This document shows positions 53,621 through 63,319 of a DNA stretch of 64,000 bases, piece after piece. The stretch comes from Puccinellia tenuiflora (taxonomy: Eukaryota > Streptophyta > Magnoliopsida > Poales > Poaceae): positions 670,962-734,961 of the forward strand of contig QRDG01000132.1 of the NCBI GenBank assembly GCA_012064385.1, given 5' to 3'. Numbering within the stretch: the stretch's first letter is position 1; each line of letters begins with the position of its first letter. A program made the position numbers and the translations under genes. The notes beneath the pieces were generated by a model that ran no database searches, was not told the origin of the DNA, and saw only the letters and a list, made by a program, of their open reading frames with translations.

Positions 53621-56600
53621 CCCTAGATATTTGTGTATATAAATCAAAACATACATTCCTAATTCGTTTTTTTGCATGTAGGACAGAATCAGAATCATCG
53701 ATTAGTTCACGATTACGGAGAACAAAATCTGGATCTAGCAGTTACTAGTTCGGATCAGTAGACAGCGTAAGACGATGCTAACAAAAAATTCGCCCAAACT
53801 GTGCAGCAAATTAAAATCAATCTAGCAACTCAAACAAGTGCATGATCTGAGTTCTAGTATCTGAGCTGTAAAACCATGAGATTACAGGACACATCAAATT
53901 AAGAAAGATAAGCTTACAGTAAAGGTAATCAAAGGAAAACAATTCGTGATGTCTCGGACTGATGACTAGTAAAACGAAAAAGCTTTTGCATCTTCCAAGG
54001 CTACACAGTACTCTTACCCCAGATAGCAGCTACTTAGTTTTATTTATATAACCCTGTGTTTGGCTGAGAAACAGACAGATTTTGCTTGAAAACAATTGCT
54101 AAGCTCAAGCTTAAGTGTGTAACTAAGTAATACAAAACACCGTGTCCCTTTTGGAAATGTGACACTTAGGGGCAGAGAAAACACTACCATGTGTCCGTTT
54201 AGAACATCAATGGAACCCATTTTGTCAGTCGAAGCACAAACTCGTTTAGTAGGTGATGTAACACCAAGCAACTTAGAATCATCTAGTATCTCGGCAAGTG
54301 ATTTACTTATAGTTCTAAAACTAGCTGAGCTGCCAGATGATGATATTACAGGATAATTTAATGTAGGTCCGCAAGGCTTGTATGTCTAACCAGCTGGGCT
54401 ATAAGCAATGAGATTAAGAGTACATTAAAATAAGCAAGATGAGCTTCCAAATAGAAATCTGAGGAAAACAACTTATGATGTCCTACTGTCTACTAACACC
54501 ACATGGCTGCTTCAACATACAAGGCACCTCCAACTACAAGGCTCCAATCGCCTTAAAACCGAAATCGGCTATTTAAATTTACAGAATTCAGGTTTGCGGT
54601 GTAAACAACCAGATTTCCATGGAAGCAAATTGCTAAGCTCTTATGCCCTGGAAGTGTGTATCAACGAACTGCGGAATCTTACACTACTACTAACAGTTTG
54701 ACACCTGAACCTCTGGTTAGCTCTAAAAGATTGAACAATTGACTACAGCTACTTTCCCTTTCCCTAGGTGTTTGTCTACACAAACAAATCAGACATACCT
54801 AATTCTTCCTCTTGCACACAGGAGTAGGACAGCATCGTAATCACCCATGAGCTCCTGATTACGGATAATAAACTATAGATTTAGAAGTTATCAGTTCAGA
54901 TCAGTAGACAGACATAAGACTATGCTGTAAGTGTGTAGCTGCAAAGTGCGAAACGTTCCATTACTACTACTGACAGTGTGACACCTGAAGCCATTGTGAG
55001 TTCTAAAGAGATTTAGCAATTGGGTGCAGCTACCTCCTCTTTCCACAGACATTTGCCTTGACAACTTAAATCAAGACTTCCCAAAAAAATCTATTGCACA
55101 TAGGAGTTAGACAACATCAGCATCAACCATGAGCTTGCGATTACAGATAGTAAACCCTTGATCGAGCAGTTAACAGTTCAGATTAGTGGACAAGCGTAAG
55201 ACAATGCTGAAGTTTTTGACCAAATTATATTGTGAATCAAATGAGCTAAACTCGTAATTCCCCCTCCTAACTGGCAGTGAGGGGCCGCAAATCCATCATT
55301 GGTCCAGCCAGGCTAACACATACACAAACGAGAAAAGAAGGCGTCATCATCATCGCAGCAAAGAAACCAATATATTGTGACACTTTCGGGAGCAAAGAAA
55401 TTGTTACTATGTTTGAGTTGAGAACCCATTTTGCGAGCGAGTCCTAGCACATACTCATTTAGTAGGTGATGTCACACAAAGCAAATTAAACCCAATAAGT
55501 GCTTCATTTATAGTTCTAGATAGATGGGTTGTAAAATCATGAAATTACAGGACGCATCAAAATTGCCGTATGTCAACAAGTCCTTGACATACAAGTCTAT
55601 CCAGCTGAGTTGTAAATCCATGAGGTTACAGGGTACATCAACATAACAAAGATGAGCTTATAGGCAAGAACGGAGCAAAACAACTTTGGACGTCCTAATA
55701 TAACAAATTTCTAATCTCTTGTAGAACATCCAAGAAAGTGATCGTGTGAGTCAAAGTAGTAGCACCTAGTCATTTGAGCAATGTAACATCCAACAAATTA
55801 AAACCAAACTAACACAAATGGTGCTTGGCTTACATATAGTTCTTCTGAGCTCAGCTATAAAACCATGAGATTACAGCATAGCAAAGGAAAACCGTTCATG
55901 ATGTCTCAGACCAATGACTGGTAAAACCACATAGCTTTTGCAGCTTCAAAGGCTACACAATCGCCTTACCTCGAGAGCGGCCATTACATATTACGTATGA
56001 TCCCAGTTTGCGGTATAAACAAACAGATCTTGCTTGGAAGTAATTGCTAAGCACTTATTGCACTGGAAGTGCGTAGATGATGCAGTGTAAAACCCTTCAT
56101 AACAATTGACAGTATGACAAACTCTTGTAAGTTGCAAAGGTTCAGCAAAGACTTTGGAAAGTGGATGAATTATAGTTCAACCAGTTGCACTCATCATAGT
56201 AACTCGACAAGTGATTGACTTGCAGTTCTACCAGTTAAGCTGCAAAACAACGATATCAGGGGAAACATCAAAATAAGGAAGAAGAACGTCTGTGTAAACG
56301 AAGAAAACCAACTTGGGATTCCTAGACTACCAACACCACATAGCTGCTTCAGCATACAAAGTACCACCAACCCCAAACATCGAGTTGCCTTAACTCCGAA
56401 ATCCGCTTCTTAATTTTAGAAAATCCAGGTTTGTGGTATGAACAAACAGATTTGCATGGAAACAAATTGCTAAGCTCTTATGAGCACGAAGTGTGTAATA
56501 ACTACGTAGTGCAAAACCCTACGAGCTACTACTGACAGCGTGACACATGTAGCAACAAGGTGCAGCCACTTTCGCTTGCTAGCTGTTTGCCAAGAAAAAT

Positions 56601-56847
56601 CCAGTCGCAGGTTCCTAAATGTTTCTCTTTAACATAGGACTGCACCAGAGTCATCGAGTAGCTCGCGAATAAGCTCTAGATCTATGAGTTACACAAGTCA
56701 ACGCTGATAATTACGGCTGAACTGCATTGCAAATCACAGGAGCTAAAGACATAATTCTCCCAACTAGCGCCGGGCGCCACAGACGAGATGAGAAGTCGTC
56801 TCAGCGAAGTGAGGAGAAGAGATGAAGAGGAAGGAGGGAGCACTGAC
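53621..56847. repeat. Diverged direct repeats in intron-like sequence
   Basis: No coding exon was recognised. Several segments recur in the same orientation. Segment 1 (GTAGGACAG...TTACGGA...CAGTAGACA) is near 53685, 54825, 55105 and, weakly, 56635. Segment 2 (CAAATTGCTAAGCTCTTATG type) is near 54090, 54625, 56040 and 56462. Segment 3 (GTGACACTT...GTAGGTGATGT) is near 54163 and 55376. Spacing is irregular, so this is an old local amplification with rearrangement. It lies directly downstream of TRAP-beta exon 1 on the minus strand and would be its first intron. Confidence 0.65.
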
Positions 56848-57029
56848 GCGGATTCGTGGTTGTAGAGGTCGATGGAGACGGCGAGGCGCTCGAGGCCAGG
56901 CTTGGGGCGAGTGAGCGACACCTTCTTATGCGCGACAAGGAAGGGCGCGTCGGACGGGGCAGACGCGGAGCAGAAAGCGGCGAGGAGGAGGAGGGCGCAG
57001 AGGAGTGGGAGCGAGCGCGGCGGTGCCAT
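56848..57029 (-). CDS. Translocon-associated protein subunit beta, exon 1 only
   Basis: A minus-strand start at 57027-57029 in a good context (GCCATGGC) encodes a signal peptide, MAPPRSLPLLCALLLLAAFC, and then APFLVAHKKVSLTRPKPGLE and RLAVSIDLYNHESA. This is the conserved N-terminus of plant TRAP-beta (SSR2), an ER-membrane partner of the Sec61 translocon. After 182 nt a GTCAGT donor at 56847-56842 fits the position where the family's conserved region continues (phase 2). Reading through gives non-homologous residues, which supports a splice site. No later exon is visible between 48 and 56.8 kb; the downstream region is repeats and then transposons. It is either the 5' end of a gene with a huge first intron or an isolated fragment. 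An upstream ATG at 57058-57060 opens an overlapping frame. Confidence 0.75.
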
Positions 57030-57430
57030 GGCAGGCGGCGGCGGTGGTGGACCGGACCATCGGGAAGAAGAAGAAGATTGTGTATGTGGGGACTTGACTA
57101 GTACTGGCTGCTAGGCCCAGCCCGGCCCGATGGTGCCGTGCATGCCAAGTGAGGCTGCACCATACAAAAGATTGGGGAGCTCCTGTATGCCGCCTTCTGC
57201 GGCACTTACGCATCGCGCCGCACGCACAGGAGGGGAAGGGACCTCGTCTTCATCTTTTTCCTCCCGACGCGCGTGACCTTCTTCTCCCTCGTCGGTGAGC
57301 TCCTCCCCCACCCCATACCCTAAGATCCTGGCCTTGCCTCCACAGGTGACGCCGCGGCGGGGCCGTGTCATCCCCGTCTCCGTCTCCGGCCCGGTCCCGG
57401 CCTCACCTCCGCCGACGAGGCCCCTCACTG
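57030..57430 (-). promoter_or_regulatory. Probable 5' UTR and promoter side of TRAP-beta exon 1
   Basis: On the minus strand, CAATCTTCTTCTTCTTCCCG lies about 30-50 bases before the ATG, a typical cereal CT-rich leader, and GGGCTGGGCCTAG (site-II-like TGGGCC) lies farther up at about 57107-57119. Beyond 57190 the sequence is GC-rich. On the plus strand TCGTCG/GTGAGC (about 57292) and CTCCACAG/GTGACG (about 57348) look like a donor and acceptor, so a divergent gene start is possible but unsupported. The stretch 57431-57741 resembles the intron-like repeats (CAGACATTTGCCTTGACAA also near 55042). Confidence 0.45.
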
Positions 57431-57746
57431 CCAGACATTTGCCTTGACAAATATTATCTCAGAGATTAGCTTGCATATCATTCACACCGAGTTTTCTCGA
57501 CAAACATTTCTAATTTTGGCTACATGGTATAATACTACAGTATAAGCCAAAGAGATACAAACAGTAAATGACCATGTGTTGTAATGGTCAATCAAAAACC
57601 TATTCTTAACCTAATTTGTCTTGCCAGGATGATCACAACTACAAGAATCATGCACTGATTTTACAACAAACTTATCACAACAGACGCAACAAACTCCAAT
57701 CTTTACCATTTTCATTAAGCTATATAGAAAAAAAAATCTGGACTAT

Positions 57747-59368
57747 TGATACGTCTCCGACGTATCTATAATTTCTTATGATCCATGCTTGTTTTCATAC
57801 CATTAGCTACATGTTTTGTTTACATCTTATAGCATTTTTATGCATTTTTGGAACTAACATATTAACAAGATGCCCCAGTGCCAGTTCCTGTTTTCTGCTG
57901 TTTTTCCGTTTCAGAAAAGTACTTAAGGAAATATTCTCGGAATTGGACGGGACAAAAACCAAGGATCTTATAATTTCGTCACGCACACAGAGTCGAAAGG
58001 GGAGCCGAAGACGCACCAGAGGGCGACCACACCCTAGGGTGGCGCGGCCCACATGTCTGCAGTGCCACCAGGTGGTGTGGCCCCCTCGGGCCTCCACCGA
58101 CGCCGCCCTTTCGCCTATTTATTCCTCCCGACGCGAATACCCTAAACACCTGAACACATCTCCAGAAAAACTTCCGTCGCCGCCGCCGTCGTCAACCCTA
58201 GTTCGGGAGGGTTCTGAAGCTCTTCCCGGCACCCTGCCGGAGAGGGGAATCATCGCCGGAGGGCTCTACACCACCATGCCCGCCTCCGGACAGATGAGTG
58301 AGTAGTTCATCCTTGGACTACGGGTCCATGCAGTAGCTAGATGGTAGTCTTCTCCAATTGTGCTATCATGTTTAGATCTTGTGAGCTGCCTATCATGATC
58401 AAGATCATCTTATTGTAATGCTACATGTTGTGTTTGCTGGGATCCGATGAATAGAGAAGTACCTTGTGATGTTGATTATTGATATTATCATGTCTATGTT
58501 ATTTGTGATCTTGCATGCTTTCCGGTACTTGTAATTGCCTTGATCAAGTAGTTGCTTGTATCTCCAAGAGGGAGTATTTATGCTAGATAGTGGGTTCGGT
58601 CCCTGTGTGCCTTGGCTTGAGTGACAGAAACATATAAGGACGGGGGAGTGCCGTTGCTACTAGGGAGTAAACTTTATGCACAGTTCTTCATGCAATTGTC
58701 TGTTGCTTGCAACTTAATACCGGAGAGATTTTACGGTATGTTATCTCAAAGGTGGACTATTTAGGCATAGGTGTATGCTTGGAACAGCTATCTATGTATT
58801 TTGTCGTAATGCCCAAAGCATCTCATATAGACATCATCATCCTCTGTATTATGCAATGTTCATGCATTGTCATGCATTCTCTATTCTGTCAATTGCCCAG
58901 CTGTAATTTGTTACCCAGCATGTGTAGTATTTTATTTATGGAGAAGACACCACTAGTGAACTATGGACCCCGGTCCATTCTTTTACATCTGCAATTAAAT
59001 CAACTGCTCTACTGCTTTCATTTACTGCAAACAAGCTTCCTTCCACACATACATTTAATCCTTTGTATTCAGCAAGGCCGGTGAGATTGACAACCTCACT
59101 GCTTCGTTGGGGCAAAGTAGTTTGATTGTGTTCTGCAGGTTCCACTGTCTCTCCTGCAATCGTCTTTTTCTGGCACCGTTGCTGTCAACACGCCAAGCTC
59201 CTTTTCTGGCGCCGTTGCAGTTGTGGACAACCTCCTGAAGCATTCCTCACTCCTACTGGCTCGATAACCTTGGTTTCTAACTGAGGGAAAACTTGCTGCT
59301 GTGCTCCTCAAACCTTCCTCTTGGGGTGCCCAACGAAGCGTGACTGATTAACACCTCTCGCGCTATCA
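57747..59368 (+). mobile_element. Solo Gypsy LTR with 5-bp target duplication
   Basis: Starts TGATACGTCTCCGACGTATC and ends CTCTCGCGCTATCA, length 1,622 bp. ACTAT flanks it exactly (57742-57746 and 59369-59373). Interior landmarks match the minus-strand LTR at 48526-50014 (CCTTGGACTACGGGTCCATG, TTGCAACTTAATACC). No interior domain follows. Frames at 57778-58305 and 58707-59084 are LTR shadows. Confidence 0.9.
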
Positions 59369-59373
59369 ACTAT

Positions 59374-59625
59374 CATCCAAGTATATTTTGGATATCATTC
59401 GCAAAAAAAAGTATATTTTGGATACCACTGCTCATGACGATGGCATCTACGAGTACAAACTGAAATTTAGACACGCTACTCCCTGATGGAACAGAAAAGC
59501 AGCGATGATGTCGTGGTCGAGAACCGGTCGTGGAGACGGGCAAAGCAGTGGCGCGAGTGGGGCGAGGCGGTGGCGTGAGTAGGGCGAGACAGCGAGACAG
59601 AGCAATGGGGCGAGGCGACGGCGCC
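59374..59625. other. Unassigned spacer
   Basis: Contains a direct repeat AAGTATATTTTGGATA (about 59378 and 59410) and a GC-rich GGCGAGGCGGTGGCGTGAGT stretch. No gene recognised. Confidence 0.5.
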
Positions 59626-59639
59626 ATTAGTAGAGAAAA

Positions 59640-60030
59640 CCCTATAGCCGGATTCCTTATCGCCGGTGAAGTGGGCCCGTGCTCGCCAGTGGTAATGGCT
59701 TCCAGGCCTTCGTACTGTTATCGCTGGTGAACGCCAAACATGCTCGCCGGGGATAGCCTGCTTATCACCGGGGAAACGAGCTGGCGAGCGCCGGGGCTGT
59801 GGTGGGCTGCGTGCCCCCGGGGGGGGCGACCTTTACCGCCGGCGAAGATAGGCCATATTCGCCGGGGATATGGCCCGTTACCACCGGCGATTCCAGGCCG
59901 TGTTCGCCGGGGGTATTGCGGGGCTCGGTTGGCCACTGGGCCGGGATTTTAACGCCGTCACTTTCGGGCCATGTTCGTCGTGGATAAAAAGTTACTGCCG
60001 GCACCTAGAGTCCTATTCGCCAGGGGTAAT
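59640..60030. repeat. CACTA subterminal repeats (CGCCGGGGATA / CACCGGCGA)
   Basis: About ten direct and inverted copies of cores such as TTCGCCGGGG, TATCGCCGGTGA and ACCGCCGGCGAA, spaced about 30-40 bp apart. Small open frames on both strands come from this composition. Confidence 0.85.
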
Positions 60031-60567
60031 ATAGGGTTTATTACAAGTCGAACCAGCCACCCTCCACCACCTCCTCACTCACTCTCTAGCTCACTTTTCA
60101 TGGCAACTCAACCCCAAGGTTTGCTAGCTCATTCCCCCACCTCTCCCCACCCATTTTAGCTAATTCAAGCAACCAAGTTTGATATATAATGTCGCTCCCC
60201 TCGCATGCACTAGTAGATCTACCTTGCAAGATATAGACCTATCTCCCGCCGCCACCTTTCCCACTTCTCTCTATTGGTAGATCTAGATCTCGAGCATAAG
60301 GTCCCGACAACACACACCCTCTTCGGTCGACGTGTGGCATCTTCTCCGGTGCTCTTGGACCTCGCGTCAACTAATAAGGTATAATATGTGGGTGGAATGT
60401 GCATGAGTTGGTGACAAGTCTCGCGGTGATGTCACTTGTGATGGCGAAAAGTGGTTGCATGCATATGTGGACCGTTCATCATTGTTTTGATGTGCAGGTA
60501 CAATGAGTTGCCAATGTTTTGCTGCAATGTCGATTAACTTCCGTTCCGGTGAATTTCTGGCACTTCG

Positions 60568-62493
60568 GTGAGACCATTTTTAGCAAAGGTCATGCCGAAT
60601 TTTTCCGTGAAAGCCGAGATGACGGTTCTAATCTATTCTCTTATCGTGCAAGCGATGATGGTCATCGAGATGAAGGAAAGCATCATGGATAGATACATGG
60701 AATGCGCGATGGTCGACATGTATCGAAATAACCGCATCGAAATAAGATGTCTGTGTCGAAGATGCAAACTATCGTCATTGTTCGACCCCTTGTCAAGCAC
60801 GGTGAATGATCACCTGCTCAGGTATAGTTTCATGGAGGGCCACACTCAGTGGATGGGTGATGATGAAGATGATGATGATGATGACCATGAGGTAGAGGAT
60901 GCCGATCAACACAAAAAAAGAGGAGGAGGAAGATCGGGATGTCGCACACGACGACGGTGATGAAGAAGGCCGGGAAGAAAAGTACATGTGGATGACGAGG
61001 ATAAGAGTAGGAATACCCCGCTAACCGCAGCCGTGCAGGACCCTCATGTTCAGGAAATTCTTCTTGGCAACGCATCGACCGACCCCAGATTCGCCGGTAA
61101 ATGGAAGTCTAAGCTGGATCAACTGGAGGTAGACTCGAGAACCTCGTTGTACGATGCAGGTCGCGGGTCGGAGGAGACCCGCCTGAGAGTAACTCTCGAT
61201 CTTCTGGAGATGAAGGAAAAATACGGATGGACCGATGCAGGCGCGGACGATCTCTTCCGATACTTGAAGAAGCGCTTTCCTAAAGATAACATGTTGGCTG
61301 GTAGCCTACAGGGCTAAGAAAGTCGTGTGCCCTCTCGATTTACCGCACGAAAAATACCATGCCTACATCAATGAATGCGTGATTTATCGGAACGAGCACA
61401 AGGACAAGACCACATGCCCAAGGTGTGGCGAACCTCGATACAAGAGAGGGACGAGAAAAGCTCCTCGAAAAGTTGTGTGGTACTTCCCGCTCATGCCCCG
61501 TCTCCAGCGGTACTTCGCGGACCCCAAGGAAGCGAAGCTCATGTGCTGGCACGCGGAAAGGAAGGAGGCGGTGATGAAGGATCCAGTGCGGGTTGATAAC
61601 CCAGTGCTGACGCACCCTTCGATGCAAGCCAGTGGAAAGCATTAGACGATGAGTACTATGAAGATTTAGGGAAAGAACCAAGGAACATCAGGCTGGGTGT
61701 GAGCACCAATAGACTGAATCCGTTCGACAACAAGAGCAGCAAGCACAACACCTGGCCCGTGTTTGTATGGATGTACAACCCCCCCCATGGCTATGCCTGA
61801 AGAAGAAGTACATAGACATGAGCATGCTAATCCAAGGGCCGATGCAGCCAGGGAGCGATATCAACCTGTATCTCGAGCTATTGAAGGAGGACCTAGCCAT
61901 CTTGTGGGAGGAAGGGGTAGAAACATGGGACGCCTACCTCCAACAACCTTTCCGTATGAAAGCCACGCTGATCACAGGTGTGCCACGGACACAAGGCTGT
62001 GTGAGGTGCATGGAAAAGACGTCGTATCTACAGCTGGGTAAGGATCCCGTGTCTTCGAAAACCGTCTACATGAGGACTCGAATGTGGCTACCCGAGAATG
62101 ACCCGTGGAGGAAGTGTGGAGATCGATTCAACAGTGAGGATGAGATCGAAGGACCTCCGCCTAAGCGTAGAGGTAAGGAGATCGATACTTTGTTGAAAAG
62201 CTGGAAACACTGCCCTCCACTGGGTAAGATAAAGAAGCAGAAGAGGAAGCGAGAAGAGAAGAAGAAGGAAAAGGAACTCAGGCCGCTCATGGGGGTATGG
62301 AAAAGGAGGTCCATGTTTTTCGACTTGCTGTACTGGAAGTTCCTCGGTACGCCTCATAGCCTTGATGTCATGCATATCATGAAGAATGTGTGCGAGATCT
62401 TGCTTGCCACTCTGTTCAACATGCCGGATAGGACCAAAGACGGGCCAAAAGCCAGACACGACCTGAAGGCCCTGAATATCAGAGAAGAGCTTC
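60568..62493 (+). pseudogene. CACTA TNP2 transposase, frameshifted and cut
   Basis: Four successive pieces form one ancestral gene. 60568-60960 is a transposase-associated domain with MDRYMECAMVDMYRNNRIEI, a Cys-rich RCLCRRCK and DHLLRYSFMEGHTQW, then a long acidic run. 60988-61317 has DDLFRYLKKRFPKDNMLAG. 61325-61645 has CPLDLPHEKYHAYINECVIY, the CPRCGEPRYKRG cluster and KVVWYFPLMPRLQRYFADPK. 61767-62493 has PPWLCLKKKYIDMSMLIQGP and SLDVMHIMKNVCEILLATLF. Transposase_21 motifs are clear, but shifts near 60970, 61320 and 61650-61760 break the frame. The gene stops at LNIREEL, where a CACTA terminus begins; DUF4218 is lost. The enzyme would have cut CACTA ends. Confidence 0.85.
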
Positions 62494-62898
62494 CACTAGT
62501 AGAAAACAGACCTTTCGTTCGGCCCTTTTGTCCTGGCTGTAGCCCGGACCATGAGCAACGGTCCGGCCACGTCACCCGAAACCGGCGGTGGCATACGACC
62601 CCTTTTGTCCCGGTTCGTTAGGGCACTTTAGTCACGGTTCGTGTCACTAACGGGACAAAAGGGGTATGCGACCCGCTGCGGCCTGGTGCCCCCCTTTAGT
62701 CCTAGTTGGTGACACGAACCGGGACTAAATGCCCGCGACATTCCAGTTCCCGCGCATGGTTTCTCGTTGGAATTGATCGCGTCGCCGGAAATTAAATCCC
62801 GTTGGAAGTTGCATCGATCGAGCGCGTGGCCACACGGGAAGATCATCGGCCGGCGGCGCCGGCCCGGGTAGCTAGCTGTTGATTTCCCCTCTCTAGCT

Positions 62899-62908
62899 AC
62901 TATATAAT
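62899..62908 (+). promoter_or_regulatory. TATA box before the exonuclease-like gene
   Basis: ACTATATAAT lies about 90 bp before the ATG at 62996, with a CT-rich leader (CTTCTCCATAAGCACACC) between. This is a normal plant promoter arrangement and suggests that the captured gene has its own start. Confidence 0.6.
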
Positions 62909-62995
62909 GCACATATATCTTCTCCATAAGCACACCTTCTCCCAAAAAGCACACACCTTCTCCCAAAAAGCCTACCCTCTCTCTTTCATTCCAAG

Positions 62996-63319
62996 ATGGA
63001 GCCGGATCGAGTGTACTACTTCACCACCGAAGAGATGCGTTTCAGGGTCACGGTCACTCTCCGTGCATCAATGGTTGAGTGTTGGATCTGCGCCGTCAAG
63101 AAGCAGTTCCTGCACGACGCAACGATCAAGTGTGTGGGCCTGGACTGCGAGTTCACCAACCCTCACGTGGGTAATCAGCACGCCGCCGTCCTTCAACTCT
63201 TGGTGGCGTCCGAGACTTTGGTCTTCCAAATATGTTGGGCTAACGAAGTGTCGCAGCTGCTCAAGGAATTTTTGCTGGACAACACCATCAGATTCTGCAG
63301 CGCGGCTATTGATGGTGTG
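62996..63319 (+). pseudogene. 3'-5' exonuclease-like (DEDD/RNase D type) gene, 5' part, captured by CACTA
   Basis: The start at 62996 opens a frame of 108 codons: MEPDRVYYFTTEEMRFRVTV, then CVGLDCEFTNPHVGNQHAAV with the exo-I motif D-x-E, followed by LQLLVASETLVFQICWANEV and LLKEFLLDNTIRFC. This order (D-x-E strand, LQL strand, helix before the next acidic motif) is that of WRN/RNase D-like exonucleases. The frame ends in a TAG at 63320-63322, where exo-II would follow, and sequence beyond looks unrelated within about 35 bp. Exo-II and exo-III are missing, so no activity is expected. Related genes seem frequent in Triticeae CACTA elements (from memory). It is a partial captured copy; whether it was ever expressed is unknown. 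Confidence 0.7.

Larger units (their letters stand above)
59626..62493 (+). mobile_element. CACTA element C, plus strand, interrupted at 62494
   Basis: A degenerate terminus (CATTAGTAGAGAAAACCC, 59626) is followed by subterminal repeats and then a TNP2 gene in the same orientation. The element is interrupted within TNP2 by another CACTA (62494); its right part is outside the window. Confidence 0.75.
62494..63319 (+). mobile_element. CACTA element D carrying an exonuclease-like gene
   Basis: A clean terminus CACTAGTAGAAAAC starts at 62494 inside TNP2 of element C. Subterminal inverted repeats follow (CCTTTTGTCCCGGTTCG with AACGGGACAAAAGG, and TTAGTCCTAGTTGGTG with ACCGGGACTAAA; 62560-62740). 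Then come a TATA box (TATATAAT, about 62899-62908) and a coding start at 62996. It is interrupted near 63320. The flanking 3-bp duplication (TTC candidate) cannot be tested because the far end is outside the window. Confidence 0.75.

Noticed and set aside
56926..57213. 95-codon minus-strand frame overlapping TRAP-beta exon 1
   Set aside because: Out of phase with the conserved protein and without domains; at most an overlapping upstream ORF.
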